Shown: positions 1 to 9,548 of the stretch, piece after piece
How the letters are laid out: each line of letters begins with the position of its first letter
Numbering within the stretch: the stretch's first letter is position 1
Assembly: GCF_042611095.1 (NCBI RefSeq)
Contig: NZ_JBHFPV010000004.1
Coordinates: 277,015 to 341,014 of the forward strand
Length of the DNA stretch: 64,000 nt
Source of the DNA: Meishania litoralis
GTDB taxonomy: Bacteria > Bacteroidota > Bacteroidia > Flavobacteriales > Flavobacteriaceae
Direction: 5' to 3'
Position numbers and translations under genes: made by a program
Notes under the pieces: generated by a model
Databases searched by the model: none
What the model was told of the DNA's origin: nothing
What the model saw: only the letters and a program-made list of their open reading frames with translations

Positions 1-69
1 ATTGCATTAATTTGCAGCAAAAGCTCAGCTGTCTTTTTGGCCGTGTTTTTATCTAAAATCATTGCGCAA

Positions 70-651
70 ATGTATAAAGTTTTTGTTAATGAACTGCCCC
101 TCATATTGACAAATAAACTCTCTGAAACAACTGGCCAATACTATCTTCTGAACCAAGACGCGATTCGGCAGGCCATTAAGGCATTGGTAAAGAAAAAAAT
201 TCCCGAGGCCTATATTTATCACCCGAATCACGAGGAAATTCTTAAAAAATTCACGAAGAACATCAAACTAGAAGTTGCCGCCGGAGGGGTAGTTACCAAC
301 AAGGCGGGCAAGGTGCTTTTTATCTATAGGAATGACAAGTGGGACCTACCCAAGGGAAGGTTGGACAAAGGGGAGACTATCGAAGAATGTGCTCTTAGGG
401 AAGTAAAGGAGGAAACAGGGGTCAAAAACCTCAAGATCGAGAATTTTCTTAAAACAACGTATCATGTCTTCAAACGAAATGGAAAGTATCGCCTAAAAGA
501 AGTCCATTGGTTCGCTATGAAAACCACATACGAAGGAAAACTAGTACCTCAGGAAAATGAAGGTATCGTTAAGGTCAAGTGGAAAGGCCCTAGAAAAATC
601 CAAAAGGCCCTAGAGAATTCATATACCAATATCAAGATTCTTTTCGAATAA
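70..651 (+). CDS. Nudix hydrolase
   Basis: A 193-residue Nudix hydrolase, likely cleaving a nucleoside diphosphate-X substrate in the cytoplasm; the substrate cannot be told from sequence. The Nudix box (G-x5-E-x7-REV-x-EE-x-G) is complete at about residues 96-118 (GRLDKGET...REVKEETG). The N-terminal 65 residues are an extra helical/beta region outside the Nudix fold. I chose ATG at 70; an in-frame TTG at 37 would add 11 hydrophobic residues with no support. No Shine-Dalgarno site is seen. The gene converges on the minus-strand peptidase (stop 691). Family certain, function generic. Confidence 0.88.
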   Translation: MYKVFVNELPLILTNKLSETTGQYYLLNQDAIRQAIKALVKKKIPEAYIYHPNHEEILKKFTKNIKLEVAAGGVVTNKAGKVLFIYRNDKWDLPKGRLDKGETIEECALREVKEETGVKNLKIENFLKTTYHVFKRNGKYRLKEVHWFAMKTTYEGKLVPQENEGIVKVKWKGPRKIQKALENSYTNIKILFE

Positions 652-690
652 ATGCCCTGGGGTTTTTAAGTACCTTTTGTTAAGATATGG

Positions 691-2442
691 TCATTTCTGC
701 TTTAAGATACGATAGACAGGGTACTGTAGATGGGCCGTCTCATAATGTTCGGATCGTTTGAACAACCAATCCAATTGGGCGTACCAATTTTGTGCAAAAT
801 CTTCTTCGCCCGTTTTTTTTGCTTCGAAGGCTTCCTTGAGCTGAGGGTCGTTTCTCAGCATTTCAAGTGCCTCGTCTTCAAAAACATATGGAGAAAACCC
901 TTCTTTTTGTTGAAGTATAGTGTCAAAATAGTTCCAATTGAAAAAGGAATCCACTGCCTCAGGCTCCAGAGTTTCAAGTACATACCGTATTCCCGGTTGA
1001 TCTGTCGGAACCAGTATATCGCCCTTTGTAAAATTGATTTCTTGAATTTTTGAAGTTACCGACGTATTATAATGGGGATAATGCCCTTCATAGGCATTGG
1101 ACATTGTTTCGTATGAATCTATTTTATAGGATTCTACCGCAATTACGGAATCTTTTTCAAGGGTGTTGAACTGAATTTCATTGACTTTGAGCAGTTCAAG
1201 GACCTTGTGCCACCCTTTTTTCACGATATAGGCCTCGGGTATTTTTATGGAATCTGAAGGGATAAAATAATTTTGATAGACCACCTCTTTCTCGAAGGGT
1301 TTGCTGCGGTCATATTTCAATCTCGACATGCCGGTAACTTCACTGGTAATCATGGTGCCTTCAAAACCTTTGAAATTAAATTTGGTCGTTTGGGTAGTGT
1401 CTATGGCCCATTTCACGGGGTAGTATGTCCAATCAACATGTCGTGTACCGGCATGTTTTCTTAGATTCTTTATTTTTTGGACATCTTTTTCAACTATTCC
1501 GAGCATTTTGGCCATAAGGGTATAGGTGCCTTCGACCCTTTTTTTATAAGGTTTGAGCATATGGGTCTCGACCATCATCCCTAAGGTGTTCCAAAGGGCC
1601 GTATAGCCTGTCGAGTATCTTGGGTGATCCATAAATTGTGAAAATCCTGATTCAGGTACACGATTGAAAACATTGACGTAGGGCGTAATGTCCCAATTGT
1701 TTTCGCTAAGCCCCGATTCCAATTCGGGCATCATTTCGGTATTCAGGTATTCACCTAATCTACCTCCAAGTTTATTATGCTGGGTGAACAAATGGGTTAG
1801 GGTATATTGATAATCGGCGCCATTGCTAACATGGTTGTCGATAAAAACATCAGGATCGATCGTATGGAAAATCTCTGAAAAAGTACGTGCATTTTTGGTA
1901 TCAGCCTTTATAAAATCACGGTTCAGGTCATAATTTTGGGCATTGCCCCTAAAACCATAAGATACAGGCCCGTTCTGGTTTGTACGCGAGGCTTTGTTAC
2001 GGTTCAAGGCCCCGCCGACATTGTAGACCGGAATGGTCGCTACAACGGTTTTTTTTGGAGTAGGCAGTTTGCCAGCGGCCAAATCTCGAAAAAAGAGCAT
2101 GGTAGCATCGATACCGTCACTTTCTCCGGGATGAATACCGTTGTTGATCAGCATTATGGCTTTTTCTTCCGCTATTTTTGAGAAGTTGAAATTACCGTCG
2201 GGGTTATAAGTAACTAAATTTAGCGGATACCCACTATCCGTTTCACCGATAGTCTGAATGTTGATCTCAGGGAATTCTTTCGCCAGTTGAATGTAAAAAT
2301 CGATTACCTGTAAATACGTAGGTGTTTCATTGCCATTTGAGTTTTCAAAAGGTGTTTGAAAATCAACGGACTTATGCACAGTTTTGGTATCGCACGAAAA
2401 TAGTATCAACACAATTGTTAACCTAATATACAATCGCCGCAC
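691..2442 (-). CDS. M14 family zinc carboxypeptidase-like lipoprotein
   Basis: A 583-residue exported metallopeptidase of the M14 (carboxypeptidase A-like) clan. The N-terminus is a short signal peptide ending in a lipobox (LFSC, Cys17), so it is probably lipid-anchored. The HPGE motif (His104, Glu107) matches the HxxE zinc ligands of M14, and a downstream DNH near the centre of the catalytic domain is the likely third ligand; an NR-type substrate-binding motif (LNRD) lies between them. The C-terminal about 200 residues are a non-catalytic extension seen in related Bacteroidota peptidases. It stands alone between convergent nudix and the receiver gene. Substrate unknown. Confidence 0.88.
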   Translation of the reverse strand: MRRLYIRLTIVLILFSCDTKTVHKSVDFQTPFENSNGNETPTYLQVIDFYIQLAKEFPEINIQTIGETDSGYPLNLVTYNPDGNFNFSKIAEEKAIMLINNGIHPGESDGIDATMLFFRDLAAGKLPTPKKTVVATIPVYNVGGALNRNKASRTNQNGPVSYGFRGNAQNYDLNRDFIKADTKNARTFSEIFHTIDPDVFIDNHVSNGADYQYTLTHLFTQHNKLGGRLGEYLNTEMMPELESGLSENNWDITPYVNVFNRVPESGFSQFMDHPRYSTGYTALWNTLGMMVETHMLKPYKKRVEGTYTLMAKMLGIVEKDVQKIKNLRKHAGTRHVDWTYYPVKWAIDTTQTTKFNFKGFEGTMITSEVTGMSRLKYDRSKPFEKEVVYQNYFIPSDSIKIPEAYIVKKGWHKVLELLKVNEIQFNTLEKDSVIAVESYKIDSYETMSNAYEGHYPHYNTSVTSKIQEINFTKGDILVPTDQPGIRYVLETLEPEAVDSFFNWNYFDTILQQKEGFSPYVFEDEALEMLRNDPQLKEAFEAKKTGEEDFAQNWYAQLDWLFKRSEHYETAHLQYPVYRILKQK

Positions 2443-2505
2443 GTCAATGACTTTTCTAGGTTCATATTCGTGCGTAAAATTAGTTAAAATATTAGTTTGT
2501 CGTGT

Positions 2506-2910
2506 TTATGCCGCTCTTGTAATAGTTTCCAATTCTTTCTTTCGAATAGGCTTACTATTGTAAGTAATTGTGTGATGGGTTCTGGTTTTGTATTTTTCCC
2601 AATTTTCGTAGTCGAGAGCATCTATTGAGGAAGTAAGTATGTTGATGCGGATCTTTTGTTGTATTGGTAGTCGCAAGAACTCTTCCAAGAATTGCCATCC
2701 GTCCATTACTGGCATGTTCAGATCCAAGAAAATCACTTCAGGAACCTGTTCAGTCTCATTATATACTTCTAAAATGCCATCAAGGGCCAGTTTCCCGTTG
2801 CCATAATCGATGATTGAATCACAGTCTACCACGGTACTCAACATTTTTTTTATACCGAATACCAAAATAGGATCATCATCAACGACGCATATCGAATTAA
2901 TCTTTCTCAT
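2506..2910 (-). CDS. single-domain response regulator (receiver only)
   Basis: A 134-residue CheY-like receiver with no output domain. Acidic pocket DDD is at residues 11-13, phospho-acceptor Asp63 lies in FLDLNMPVMDG, the conserved Thr is in ILTSS, and the Lys is in SKPI. ATG at 2910 is preferred because it begins the receiver fold; a longer reading to 2943 lies wholly inside the kinase gene. The start overlaps the kinase stop by 14 bases, implying translational coupling, so this is the likely partner of the histidine kinase. With no DNA-binding domain it must act through protein contacts or a phosphorelay. Confidence 0.9.
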   Translation of the reverse strand: MRKINSICVVDDDPILVFGIKKMLSTVVDCDSIIDYGNGKLALDGILEVYNETEQVPEVIFLDLNMPVMDGWQFLEEFLRLPIQQKIRINILTSSIDALDYENWEKYKTRTHHTITYNSKPIRKKELETITRAA

Positions 2911-4747
2911 TGAAATAAATTTTGAACGTGGTTCCCTTACCAACTGCGCTTTCTACTTCTACCTTTCCGTTCATGGCCTCAATTTGATTTTTAGAAATAT
3001 AGAGGCCTATTCCGCGTGAATCTTTATGGTCGTGAAAAGTTTTATACATGCCGAACAACTTATCGCCATATTTTTTTAAATCAATTCCTGAGCCATTGTC
3101 GGCTATACTAAGAACCGTGTAACCATTTTTGTTCTCAGTGGTCAATACGATTACCGGCCTTCTTTCAGGATTACTGTATTTAACCGAATTGGTTATGAAA
3201 TTCATCAATATACTCTCGAGATAGTCAGGTACCACCTTAATAACTAGTTTTTGAGGTATTTGATTGATTATCAAAGCATTGTTGTTCGTAAGAAATGCTT
3301 GTAGGTCACTTTCAACCTGTTCGACCTTTTCTTTTAGGGCGACTTTTTTCTTCTCTTGGTTTACATTTGTATTTATGGCTACTACCTCATTGAGGTTGTC
3401 CAAGGTTTCCAATAGGCTATCGGAAGAATCCGTCAGCATTTTCATTATTTTGCTCTTCTCATCTTCGTTTTTTTCGTGTGTCAAAAAGTCAAGTAGCATC
3501 GAAAAATTTGCCGTGTGAGATCTTAGATTATGTGATACAATATGTGCAAAATCGATAAGTTTTTTGTTCTGTAAAGAGGTAACGTTGATCAAATCTTTCA
3601 ATTCCCTCTCTTTTTGCTTTATATCGGTGATGTCTATGGACATTCCTATGATACCGGCTATTTCATTGTTCTCATCGATATAGGGAATTTTGGAAACCGA
3701 AAAAATGGTTTCTGTACCATCTTTCTTGATGCATAGATCTTCTTTCGACATAATCGATTTGCGGTTTTTCATGACCCATAAATCTTCATTTCTTCCAATT
3801 TTTGCCGTTTTATGGTCATAAACATCAAAATCGTTCTTGCCCAATAATTCTTGACGACTACCGAGACCGACATAGTCGGCTTCCGATTTATTGACAAGAA
3901 TCTTACGCGATTCAGTATCTTTTATATAGACATTCAATGGAAGGTTATCGATCAGCGTTTGAAGCAACCGTTCATTTTCCTTGGTTCTGGTTTCGATTTC
4001 TACAGTTTGACTGATATCTTGAAATGAACCTAAGAGGCCAGTGAACTTTTTGTTTTTAAATGTTGGCGACCCTGTAGTGATTATCCATTTTTCAATTCCT
4101 TCAGGGGTAATAATCTGTAATTTTTCATTCCACGAGGCCCCTTTGGTGGCAGCATTTTCTAAAGCCAATGCGAATGAGTTGCGGCTATAACCGGGTTTGT
4201 AAAAATCTATGATGTTGTTAAAGGTGGGTACAAAGGCATCGGATACTCCGTGAATGGCCTTTGTTCTCTCGCACCACCACACTTTTTCCTTGATTGGGTC
4301 GAACTCCCAAATTCCTATGTTGGCAAATTCCGCCTTTTCCCTTAGCAATGATTCGAGCTTGTGAAACCTTTGGTCGACCTGAACATGTAGCGATATATTT
4401 TGCACCTGTACAATTGCCCCTATGATGTTTTCGTTATCGTCGTACCACGGCGTAATGGACCATTCGAACCATTTGGAAAGGTCATCATTTTGTGCACACC
4501 ATTCGGTATTGAACTGTGTCGACTTACCTTCAAGACAAAGGATCAAAAGATTCTTCAAATCGCTGCTCGCTTCAGTATGGATTTGATCGAATATGTTCTT
4601 TCCGAGAATGTCAATACTATCGTTTTCAAATTCATTTGCCCACTGATCGGAAGCGTGAATAATTTCAAATTTTCTATTGAGATAAACTGTCGCCGTCGGC
4701 AATTGTTTGACGATGTAGTTATTCCGATGTATCTTCTGTACCTTCAA
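2897..4747 (-). CDS. PAS-domain sensor histidine kinase
   Basis: A 616-residue soluble sensor kinase with no predicted membrane segment. Three PAS/PAC units lie at roughly residues 10-120, 138-250 and 262-378, each ending in the typical I-DITD or VQNIS strand. The H-box is FAHIVSHNLRSH with phospho-acceptor His406, a variant common in Bacteroidota PAS kinases. The HATPase domain has the N-box (NFITNSVKY, about 518), G1 (DNGSGID) and G2 (GIGLYI). It overlaps the receiver gene by 14 bases, forming a two-gene operon. The signal is presumably cytoplasmic (redox, light or ligand); the sequence does not show which. Confidence 0.9.
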   Translation of the reverse strand: MKVQKIHRNNYIVKQLPTATVYLNRKFEIIHASDQWANEFENDSIDILGKNIFDQIHTEASSDLKNLLILCLEGKSTQFNTEWCAQNDDLSKWFEWSITPWYDDNENIIGAIVQVQNISLHVQVDQRFHKLESLLREKAEFANIGIWEFDPIKEKVWWCERTKAIHGVSDAFVPTFNNIIDFYKPGYSRNSFALALENAATKGASWNEKLQIITPEGIEKWIITTGSPTFKNKKFTGLLGSFQDISQTVEIETRTKENERLLQTLIDNLPLNVYIKDTESRKILVNKSEADYVGLGSRQELLGKNDFDVYDHKTAKIGRNEDLWVMKNRKSIMSKEDLCIKKDGTETIFSVSKIPYIDENNEIAGIIGMSIDITDIKQKERELKDLINVTSLQNKKLIDFAHIVSHNLRSHTANFSMLLDFLTHEKNEDEKSKIMKMLTDSSDSLLETLDNLNEVVAINTNVNQEKKKVALKEKVEQVESDLQAFLTNNNALIINQIPQKLVIKVVPDYLESILMNFITNSVKYSNPERRPVIVLTTENKNGYTVLSIADNGSGIDLKKYGDKLFGMYKTFHDHKDSRGIGLYISKNQIEAMNGKVEVESAVGKGTTFKIYFNEKD

Positions 4748-4962
4748 CTTTTGTTGTAATTTCTTACTAAGTTAATAGGATTTGGTAATATTCGTGCAAA
4801 AATGTTGTGAACGCATTGAATCTCGTTGTGTCAAAGGTAAAATGATATGTGAGGTGGTCATTCCTTAATAAAACACAGTCTTTCCCTTCTTTTATGGTTT
4901 TTTCGAATCACTGTGAATCAATCCGTGTTCTTTGAAAGGACTATTCAAAAAGAAGTTTTTTC

Positions 4963-5418
4963 TTACTTGGGTTTCACCGTGCCCGGAACAAGGCCCGAAT
5001 AGTCGCCCCCATTTCTGATAACGTCTCTGACAATTGAAGAACTGATATACGATTTTCCTGAAGAAGTCAGTAGAAATACCGTTTCTATCTCAGAGAGTTT
5101 TCGGTTGGTATGCGCTATTGCCTTTTCGAACTCAAAATCCCCCGGGTTGCGTAGTCCGCGAAGTATAAAATTGGCCCCGACCTTTTTGCAGAAATCAACG
5201 GTAAGACCTTCGTAGTCCATGACTTTGATTGATGGCTCATCTTTAAAGGCTTCTTTGATAAAGCTCATACGTTCATCCAAAGAAAACATATATTTTTTTT
5301 CGGCATTGATTCCAACGGCGATTATCAGCTCATCGAACAGCGTAATGCCCCTCCTAATAATATCATCATGGCCCAACGTGAGAGGGTCAAAAGAACCGGG
5401 AAAAATAGCGCGCTTCAT
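4963..5418 (-). CDS. coaD: pantetheine-phosphate adenylyltransferase
   Basis: A 151-residue enzyme that transfers AMP from ATP to 4'-phosphopantetheine, the penultimate step of coenzyme A synthesis. The nucleotidyltransferase signature GSFDPLTLGH is at residues 8-17, and the C-terminal ISSSIVRD motif (ATP binding) is present; length is standard. ATG at 5418 is used; the base triplet at 5421 is only a TTG. It lies 95 bases downstream of ddl on the same strand, so the two may be cotranscribed. Confidence 0.96.
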   Translation of the reverse strand: MKRAIFPGSFDPLTLGHDDIIRRGITLFDELIIAVGINAEKKYMFSLDERMSFIKEAFKDEPSIKVMDYEGLTVDFCKKVGANFILRGLRNPGDFEFEKAIAHTNRKLSEIETVFLLTSSGKSYISSSIVRDVIRNGGDYSGLVPGTVKPK

Positions 5419-5513
5419 CAATACTTTAGATTATTAATTCGGAGGTCATTTAAAAAAATGTCTTAAGACCAGAACTTAAATTAGGCCAATTCGATGCCTA
5501 AAGTTACTCAATT

Positions 5514-6488
5514 TTACTTCAATGCCTCTACGATGGCACTTTCAAAGAGTTGTGAAAGTTCGATACCTGCAATTCTTGCCTGTTGCGGAAGAATACTTTC
5601 TGTGGTTAGGCCGGGGGTGGTATTCATCTCCAACATGTATGGTTCGTCATCGATAAAAATGAATTCGCTTCTAGAGTATCCCTTCATTTTGAGAACCTCA
5701 TAAGCACGCTTGGCGATTTCGACTACATTGCGTTCTTGGATCTTGGAAATTCTAGCGGGAGTTATTTCTTTTGATTTACCCTCATATTTGGCTTCATAGT
5801 CGAAAAAATCGTTTTCGGTAATAATCTCTGTTATGGGAAGTACCTTTGTTCGGCCTTCATAGGTAATCACGCCTACAGAGACTTCAGTGCCTTTCAAAAA
5901 AGCTTCGATCAGTATTTCACCGTCTTCTTCGAAGGATTTGGCAATGGCCTTGCCAAGATCTTCTTTTTTATAGACTTTGGAGATTCCGAAACTGCTTCCG
6001 GCCCTGTTGGCCTTTACAAAACAAGGAAGTCCTACCGAATTGATTATTTCATCTTCATCGATTGGGTCACCCAAATTGAGATAGTATGATTTGGCCGATT
6101 TGATGCCATATGGCTTTAAAACGCTGAGAAGATCTCTTTTGTTGAAAGTAAGTGCCCCCTGATAATGGCCACATGAAGTTTGCTGAATACCCAATAGCTC
6201 GAAGTAGGCCTGTAGAAGTCCATCTTCCCCCGGTGTTCCGTGAATGGTATTGAAGACACAATCAAAGTTGATGGTTACGTTCTCGACATGTATTGAAAAA
6301 TCATGCCTGTTCACCGGAAATTCATTGCCGTTATCATCGACATAGACCCATTTTTCCTCTAGAATATGGATTCTATATGGACGGAATTTTTCTTTGTCCA
6401 AATATTCATACACGACATTTCCACTTTTAAGTGATATCTTATACTCACTTGAGTATCCGCCCATGATTATGGCAATATTTTTTGGCAT
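5514..6488 (-). CDS. ddl: D-alanine--D-alanine ligase
   Basis: A 324-residue ATP-grasp ligase that makes the D-Ala-D-Ala dipeptide for peptidoglycan precursors in the cytoplasm. Visible motifs are the N-terminal GGYSSE loop, HGTPGEDG, the ATP-binding CFVKANRAGSSFG segment and the metal-binding EMNTTPGLT near the C-terminus. The length fits the family. It is divergent from the PASTA protein gene (start 6693), with a 204-base intergenic region holding the promoters for both, and is followed by coaD. Confidence 0.96.
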   Translation of the reverse strand: MPKNIAIIMGGYSSEYKISLKSGNVVYEYLDKEKFRPYRIHILEEKWVYVDDNGNEFPVNRHDFSIHVENVTINFDCVFNTIHGTPGEDGLLQAYFELLGIQQTSCGHYQGALTFNKRDLLSVLKPYGIKSAKSYYLNLGDPIDEDEIINSVGLPCFVKANRAGSSFGISKVYKKEDLGKAIAKSFEEDGEILIEAFLKGTEVSVGVITYEGRTKVLPITEIITENDFFDYEAKYEGKSKEITPARISKIQERNVVEIAKRAYEVLKMKGYSRSEFIFIDDEPYMLEMNTTPGLTTESILPQQARIAGIELSQLFESAIVEALK

Positions 6489-6666
6489 ACCGCTGTTATG
6501 GATTAAAGGCTAATGTTGATAACGAATTCAAAGAAAAGAAAAAAAGATTTGTCTTGCACCAAGGTAGTTTGTTTTTGGAGTATTTTGTAAGTGCCAGTGA
6601 TTGTTTGGTTTAAGCAGACCATTAATGTTTGGTCGTCTCAAGGGATCGAAGTCCTTGCCCATTTGT

Positions 6667-6674
6667 TATATTTG
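6667..6674 (+). promoter_or_regulatory. Bacteroidota -7 promoter element (TATATTTG)
   Basis: TATATTTG matches the TAnnTTTG -7 consensus of Bacteroidota sigma-A promoters and lies 18 bases before the ATG of the PASTA gene. A convincing -33 TTTG at the right distance is not seen. Confidence 0.4.
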
Positions 6675-6692
6675 CTTGATTAATTTTGAACG

Positions 6693-7280
6693 ATGAGAAA
6701 TTTTTTCAACTTTTTAAAGAGTAGAACTTTTTTGATCCAATTGGGCCTGGCGATATTGACTATCGCCATACTTGCCTTTTTAGTGTTGAACTGGTTGAAG
6801 CGTACTACGAACCATGGTGAGTTTGTCGAGGTGCCCGATTTCTCTAAAATGTCGGTTATGGAAATGCGCGAAGCTGTTGAAAATGCGGGTCTTCGGTACG
6901 AAGTACTCGATTCGGCAAATTACAATCCTGATTACCCTAGATTTTCCATTATCGATCAAGACCCGATCGCGGGTGACAAAGTCAAGGAAAATCGAAAAAT
7001 ATATTTTACCGTAAACCCTTCGGGTTATAAAAAGGTAACTGTTCCAAAAATAATCCAAGTGACCCAGCGGAACGCCGCCTCGATGTTGCGGGCGGTGGGT
7101 CTTGATGTGCAACGTGTTACCTATGTTGATGAGTTGGGCAAAGACATGGTCTATCAAATAAAACATAAGGGAAAATATGTGAAGCCAGGAGATAAGCTAC
7201 CTAAGACCTCGAAAATTGAATTGATCTGTGGCAACGGCAAAATTCCTACAAGTGCCCGAATCAAGGCCGATTCAGAATAA
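6693..7280 (+). CDS. PASTA domain membrane protein
   Basis: A 195-residue protein with one N-terminal transmembrane helix (about residues 11-35) and two PASTA domains outside the membrane (about 45-110 and 115-185, with VPDFSKM and VPKIIQV starts). PASTA domains bind muropeptides in kinases and PBPs; here no kinase or transpeptidase domain is attached, so the role is probably peptidoglycan sensing or scaffolding. It ends 3 bases before the pseudouridine synthase, with which it forms an operon, and is divergent from ddl, another cell-wall gene. Confidence 0.9.
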   Translation: MRNFFNFLKSRTFLIQLGLAILTIAILAFLVLNWLKRTTNHGEFVEVPDFSKMSVMEMREAVENAGLRYEVLDSANYNPDYPRFSIIDQDPIAGDKVKENRKIYFTVNPSGYKKVTVPKIIQVTQRNAASMLRAVGLDVQRVTYVDELGKDMVYQIKHKGKYVKPGDKLPKTSKIELICGNGKIPTSARIKADSE

Positions 7281-7283
7281 GTT

Positions 7284-8312
7284 ATGAAATCTCACGATGA
7301 CGCCGAGCTACAAGATCAAGACAACGAACTCTTTGAACACCATAGATTTGTTGCCTCAAAAGGGCAAGAACCGTTAAGGGTCGACAAATTTTTGATGAAT
7401 TTTATCGAGTACGCAACGCGTAACAAGATTCAGCAAGCTGCCAAAAATGGCCATATTTGGGTCAACGATACCATTGTCAAGCAGAATTATAAAGTAAAAC
7501 CGGGCGATGAGGTAAAAGTGCTCTTTGAACACCCTCCACATGAGTATTTGTTGGTCGCCGAAGATATACCCCTTGACATCGTCTATGAAGACGAAGTGTT
7601 CATTGTCGTCAACAAACCGGCGGGCATGGTGGTTCATCCAGGACATGGAAATTATTCAGGTACGCTGATCAATGCTTTACTGCATCATTTTGAAGATCTT
7701 CCGGTAAATAGCAATGAACGCCCTGGATTGGTGCATCGCATTGACAAGGATACTTCAGGATTGTTGGTCATCGCCAAGACCGAGACGGCAATGACCCATT
7801 TGGCGAAACAGTTTTTCGAGAAGACCTCCGAGCGTGAATATATCGCTCTTGTATGGGGCAATGTCGAGCACGATAGTGGAACCATCGAGGGAAATATTGC
7901 CCGCCATCCTAAAAATAGGCTTCAAATGCATGTTTGTGAGGGAGATGAGGGCAAAGAGGCAATAACGCACTACAAGGTTTTGGAACGATTGGGGTATGTG
8001 ACCTTGGTTTCTTGCCAACTTGAAACTGGTCGAACCCATCAAATACGGGTACATATGAAACACATCGGCCACACCTTGTTCAATGATGAGCGCTATGGCG
8101 GCGATAAGATTTTGAAAGGCACCACTTTTACCAAATACAAACAATTCGTTGACAATGCCTTTAAAATTCTGCCACGACAGGCATTGCACGCAAAGACTTT
8201 GGGGCTTGTTCACCCTATCAGTGGAAAAACGATGCGTTTCGATTCCGAGATCCCCAAAGACATGGCAGATTGTATCGAAAAATGGCGACAGTATTCGCGA
8301 CATAACCAATGA
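7284..8312 (+). CDS. RluA family 23S rRNA pseudouridine synthase (RluD-like)
   Basis: A 342-residue RNA-modifying enzyme that isomerises uridine to pseudouridine, most likely in 23S rRNA helix 69 if RluD-like. An S4 RNA-binding domain covers about residues 28-90, followed by the catalytic domain with the HRIDKDTSGLL motif holding the nucleophilic Asp, and QIRVHMKHIGH near the middle. The start ATG lies 3 bases after the PASTA gene stop. RluD rather than RluC/RluA is inferred from length and the S4 domain only. Confidence 0.9.
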   Translation: MKSHDDAELQDQDNELFEHHRFVASKGQEPLRVDKFLMNFIEYATRNKIQQAAKNGHIWVNDTIVKQNYKVKPGDEVKVLFEHPPHEYLLVAEDIPLDIVYEDEVFIVVNKPAGMVVHPGHGNYSGTLINALLHHFEDLPVNSNERPGLVHRIDKDTSGLLVIAKTETAMTHLAKQFFEKTSEREYIALVWGNVEHDSGTIEGNIARHPKNRLQMHVCEGDEGKEAITHYKVLERLGYVTLVSCQLETGRTHQIRVHMKHIGHTLFNDERYGGDKILKGTTFTKYKQFVDNAFKILPRQALHAKTLGLVHPISGKTMRFDSEIPKDMADCIEKWRQYSRHNQ

Positions 8313-8471
8313 GATAAATTTCTTCGATACTTTTATCAAAACTATATCTTTAAGAGAATAGGCCATCCCGTAAATCATTACTATTTTTATTCTTCCAAAA
8401 TACTGCAAGATGAAGCAAAATGATTATGGCCTCGCCCAACCTTTGCCATAATCTTCAAAAGAAACAAACCA

Positions 8472-9233
8472 ATGAAAATAGTAGTATCGCCAGCCAAATC
8501 ACTTGATTTTGAAACCAAGTTGCCCACATCGACCTTTACCCAGCCCCAATTTTTGGAACAGTCGGAAAAACTGAACAAGGTGCTGGTCAAGAAAAGACCA
8601 GGGGCTTTATCGAAATTGATGGGCATATCTGATAACCTCGCCCAATTGAACTGGGAGCGAAATCAACGGTTTTCAGTGCCTTTTACGCCCGAAAACGCAC
8701 GCCCGGCTGTCTTTGCCTTTAACGGCGATGTTTATCAAGGTTTGGATGCATATACCATTCCCGAGAAAAAATTAGAACTTCTTCAAGATAGATTACGGAT
8801 TCTTTCGGGCCTTTACGGAGTATTAAGACCATTGGATTTGATTCAGCCCTATAGGCTTGAAATGGGTACACAGTTAAAGGTAGGCCGTAAAAAAAACCTC
8901 TATGAATTTTGGAAAAAAACCTTGACGACCTATTTTAACGATGAATTGGAAGATGATGAACTCTTTGTGAATTTGGCAAGTAACGAATATTTCGGGGCAA
9001 TCGACCCAAAACAGCTCAAAGTACCGATAGTCACACCTATTTTTAAAGATTGGAAAAATGATAGTTTGAAGGTCATTAGCTTCTTTGCCAAAAGGGCAAG
9101 GGGGTCTATGGTACGCTATATAATCGACTCGAACGCCAGAACTTTGGATGACATTCGAGGATTCAATCTAGATGACTACGAGTTTAGCAAAGAGCATACT
9201 ATCAAAGAAAACGAACCGGTTTTTGTTAGATAG
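8472..9233 (+). CDS. yaaA: peroxide stress protein YaaA (DUF328)
   Basis: A 253-residue cytoplasmic protein of the UPF0246/YaaA family. In E. coli YaaA limits free iron and oxidative DNA damage under peroxide stress. The N-terminal SPAKSLDF and the internal PYRLEMGT and NLASNEYF motifs are all characteristic, and length is typical. It stands alone, 159 bases after the pseudouridine synthase. Confidence 0.93.
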   Translation: MKIVVSPAKSLDFETKLPTSTFTQPQFLEQSEKLNKVLVKKRPGALSKLMGISDNLAQLNWERNQRFSVPFTPENARPAVFAFNGDVYQGLDAYTIPEKKLELLQDRLRILSGLYGVLRPLDLIQPYRLEMGTQLKVGRKKNLYEFWKKTLTTYFNDELEDDELFVNLASNEYFGAIDPKQLKVPIVTPIFKDWKNDSLKVISFFAKRARGSMVRYIIDSNARTLDDIRGFNLDDYEFSKEHTIKENEPVFVR

Positions 9234-9309
9234 CCCTATGCCATGAACGTTGGTAATGTAGTTGTGAGTAAGGTTGTTTAGCAACATTCTGAATCTCGGA
9301 ACGATTAGG

Positions 9310-9438
9310 CTATTTTTTCTTTCCCACATTTATTTTTTCTTCGATGGTAGGCCGTTTTTTTATTTTTCGAGGTCTTCTGGCACCATAAGAATTGTTCGCG
9401 ATTTTTCCACGTCTCGATTTTTTGTCGCCTTTTCCCAT
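9310..9438 (-). CDS. 30S ribosomal protein THX
   Basis: A 42-residue, very basic peptide beginning MGKGDKKSRRGKI, the signature of the small-subunit protein THX first seen in Thermus and widespread in Bacteroidota, where it sits in a cavity of 16S rRNA at the top of the 30S head. The ATG at 9438 starts exactly at this signature; an open frame continues upstream to 9498 but those 20 residues are not part of the family. The C-terminal half (residues 24-42) is longer than in Thermus. Divergent from the UDG-like gene. Confidence 0.85.
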   Translation of the reverse strand: MGKGDKKSRRGKIANNSYGARRPRKIKKRPTIEEKINVGKKK

Positions 9439-9548
9439 AAGATCGTATTTTCCTTTTTTTCTAAATTTAGTGATTATCCGATTATTTGTCAACCTCATGG
9501 CAGTGGTGGTAAATTGTTATTTTTAGCGCTTATTTAAATTTAGACCCC

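Noticed and set aside
7755..8408. 217-codon minus-strand frame opposite the pseudouridine synthase
   Set aside because: Shadow of a clearly conserved gene with the HRIDKDTSGLL motif.
9274..9537. 87-codon plus-strand Phe-rich frame
   Set aside because: Antisense to ribosomal protein THX, whose MGKGDKKSRRGKI signature is clear.
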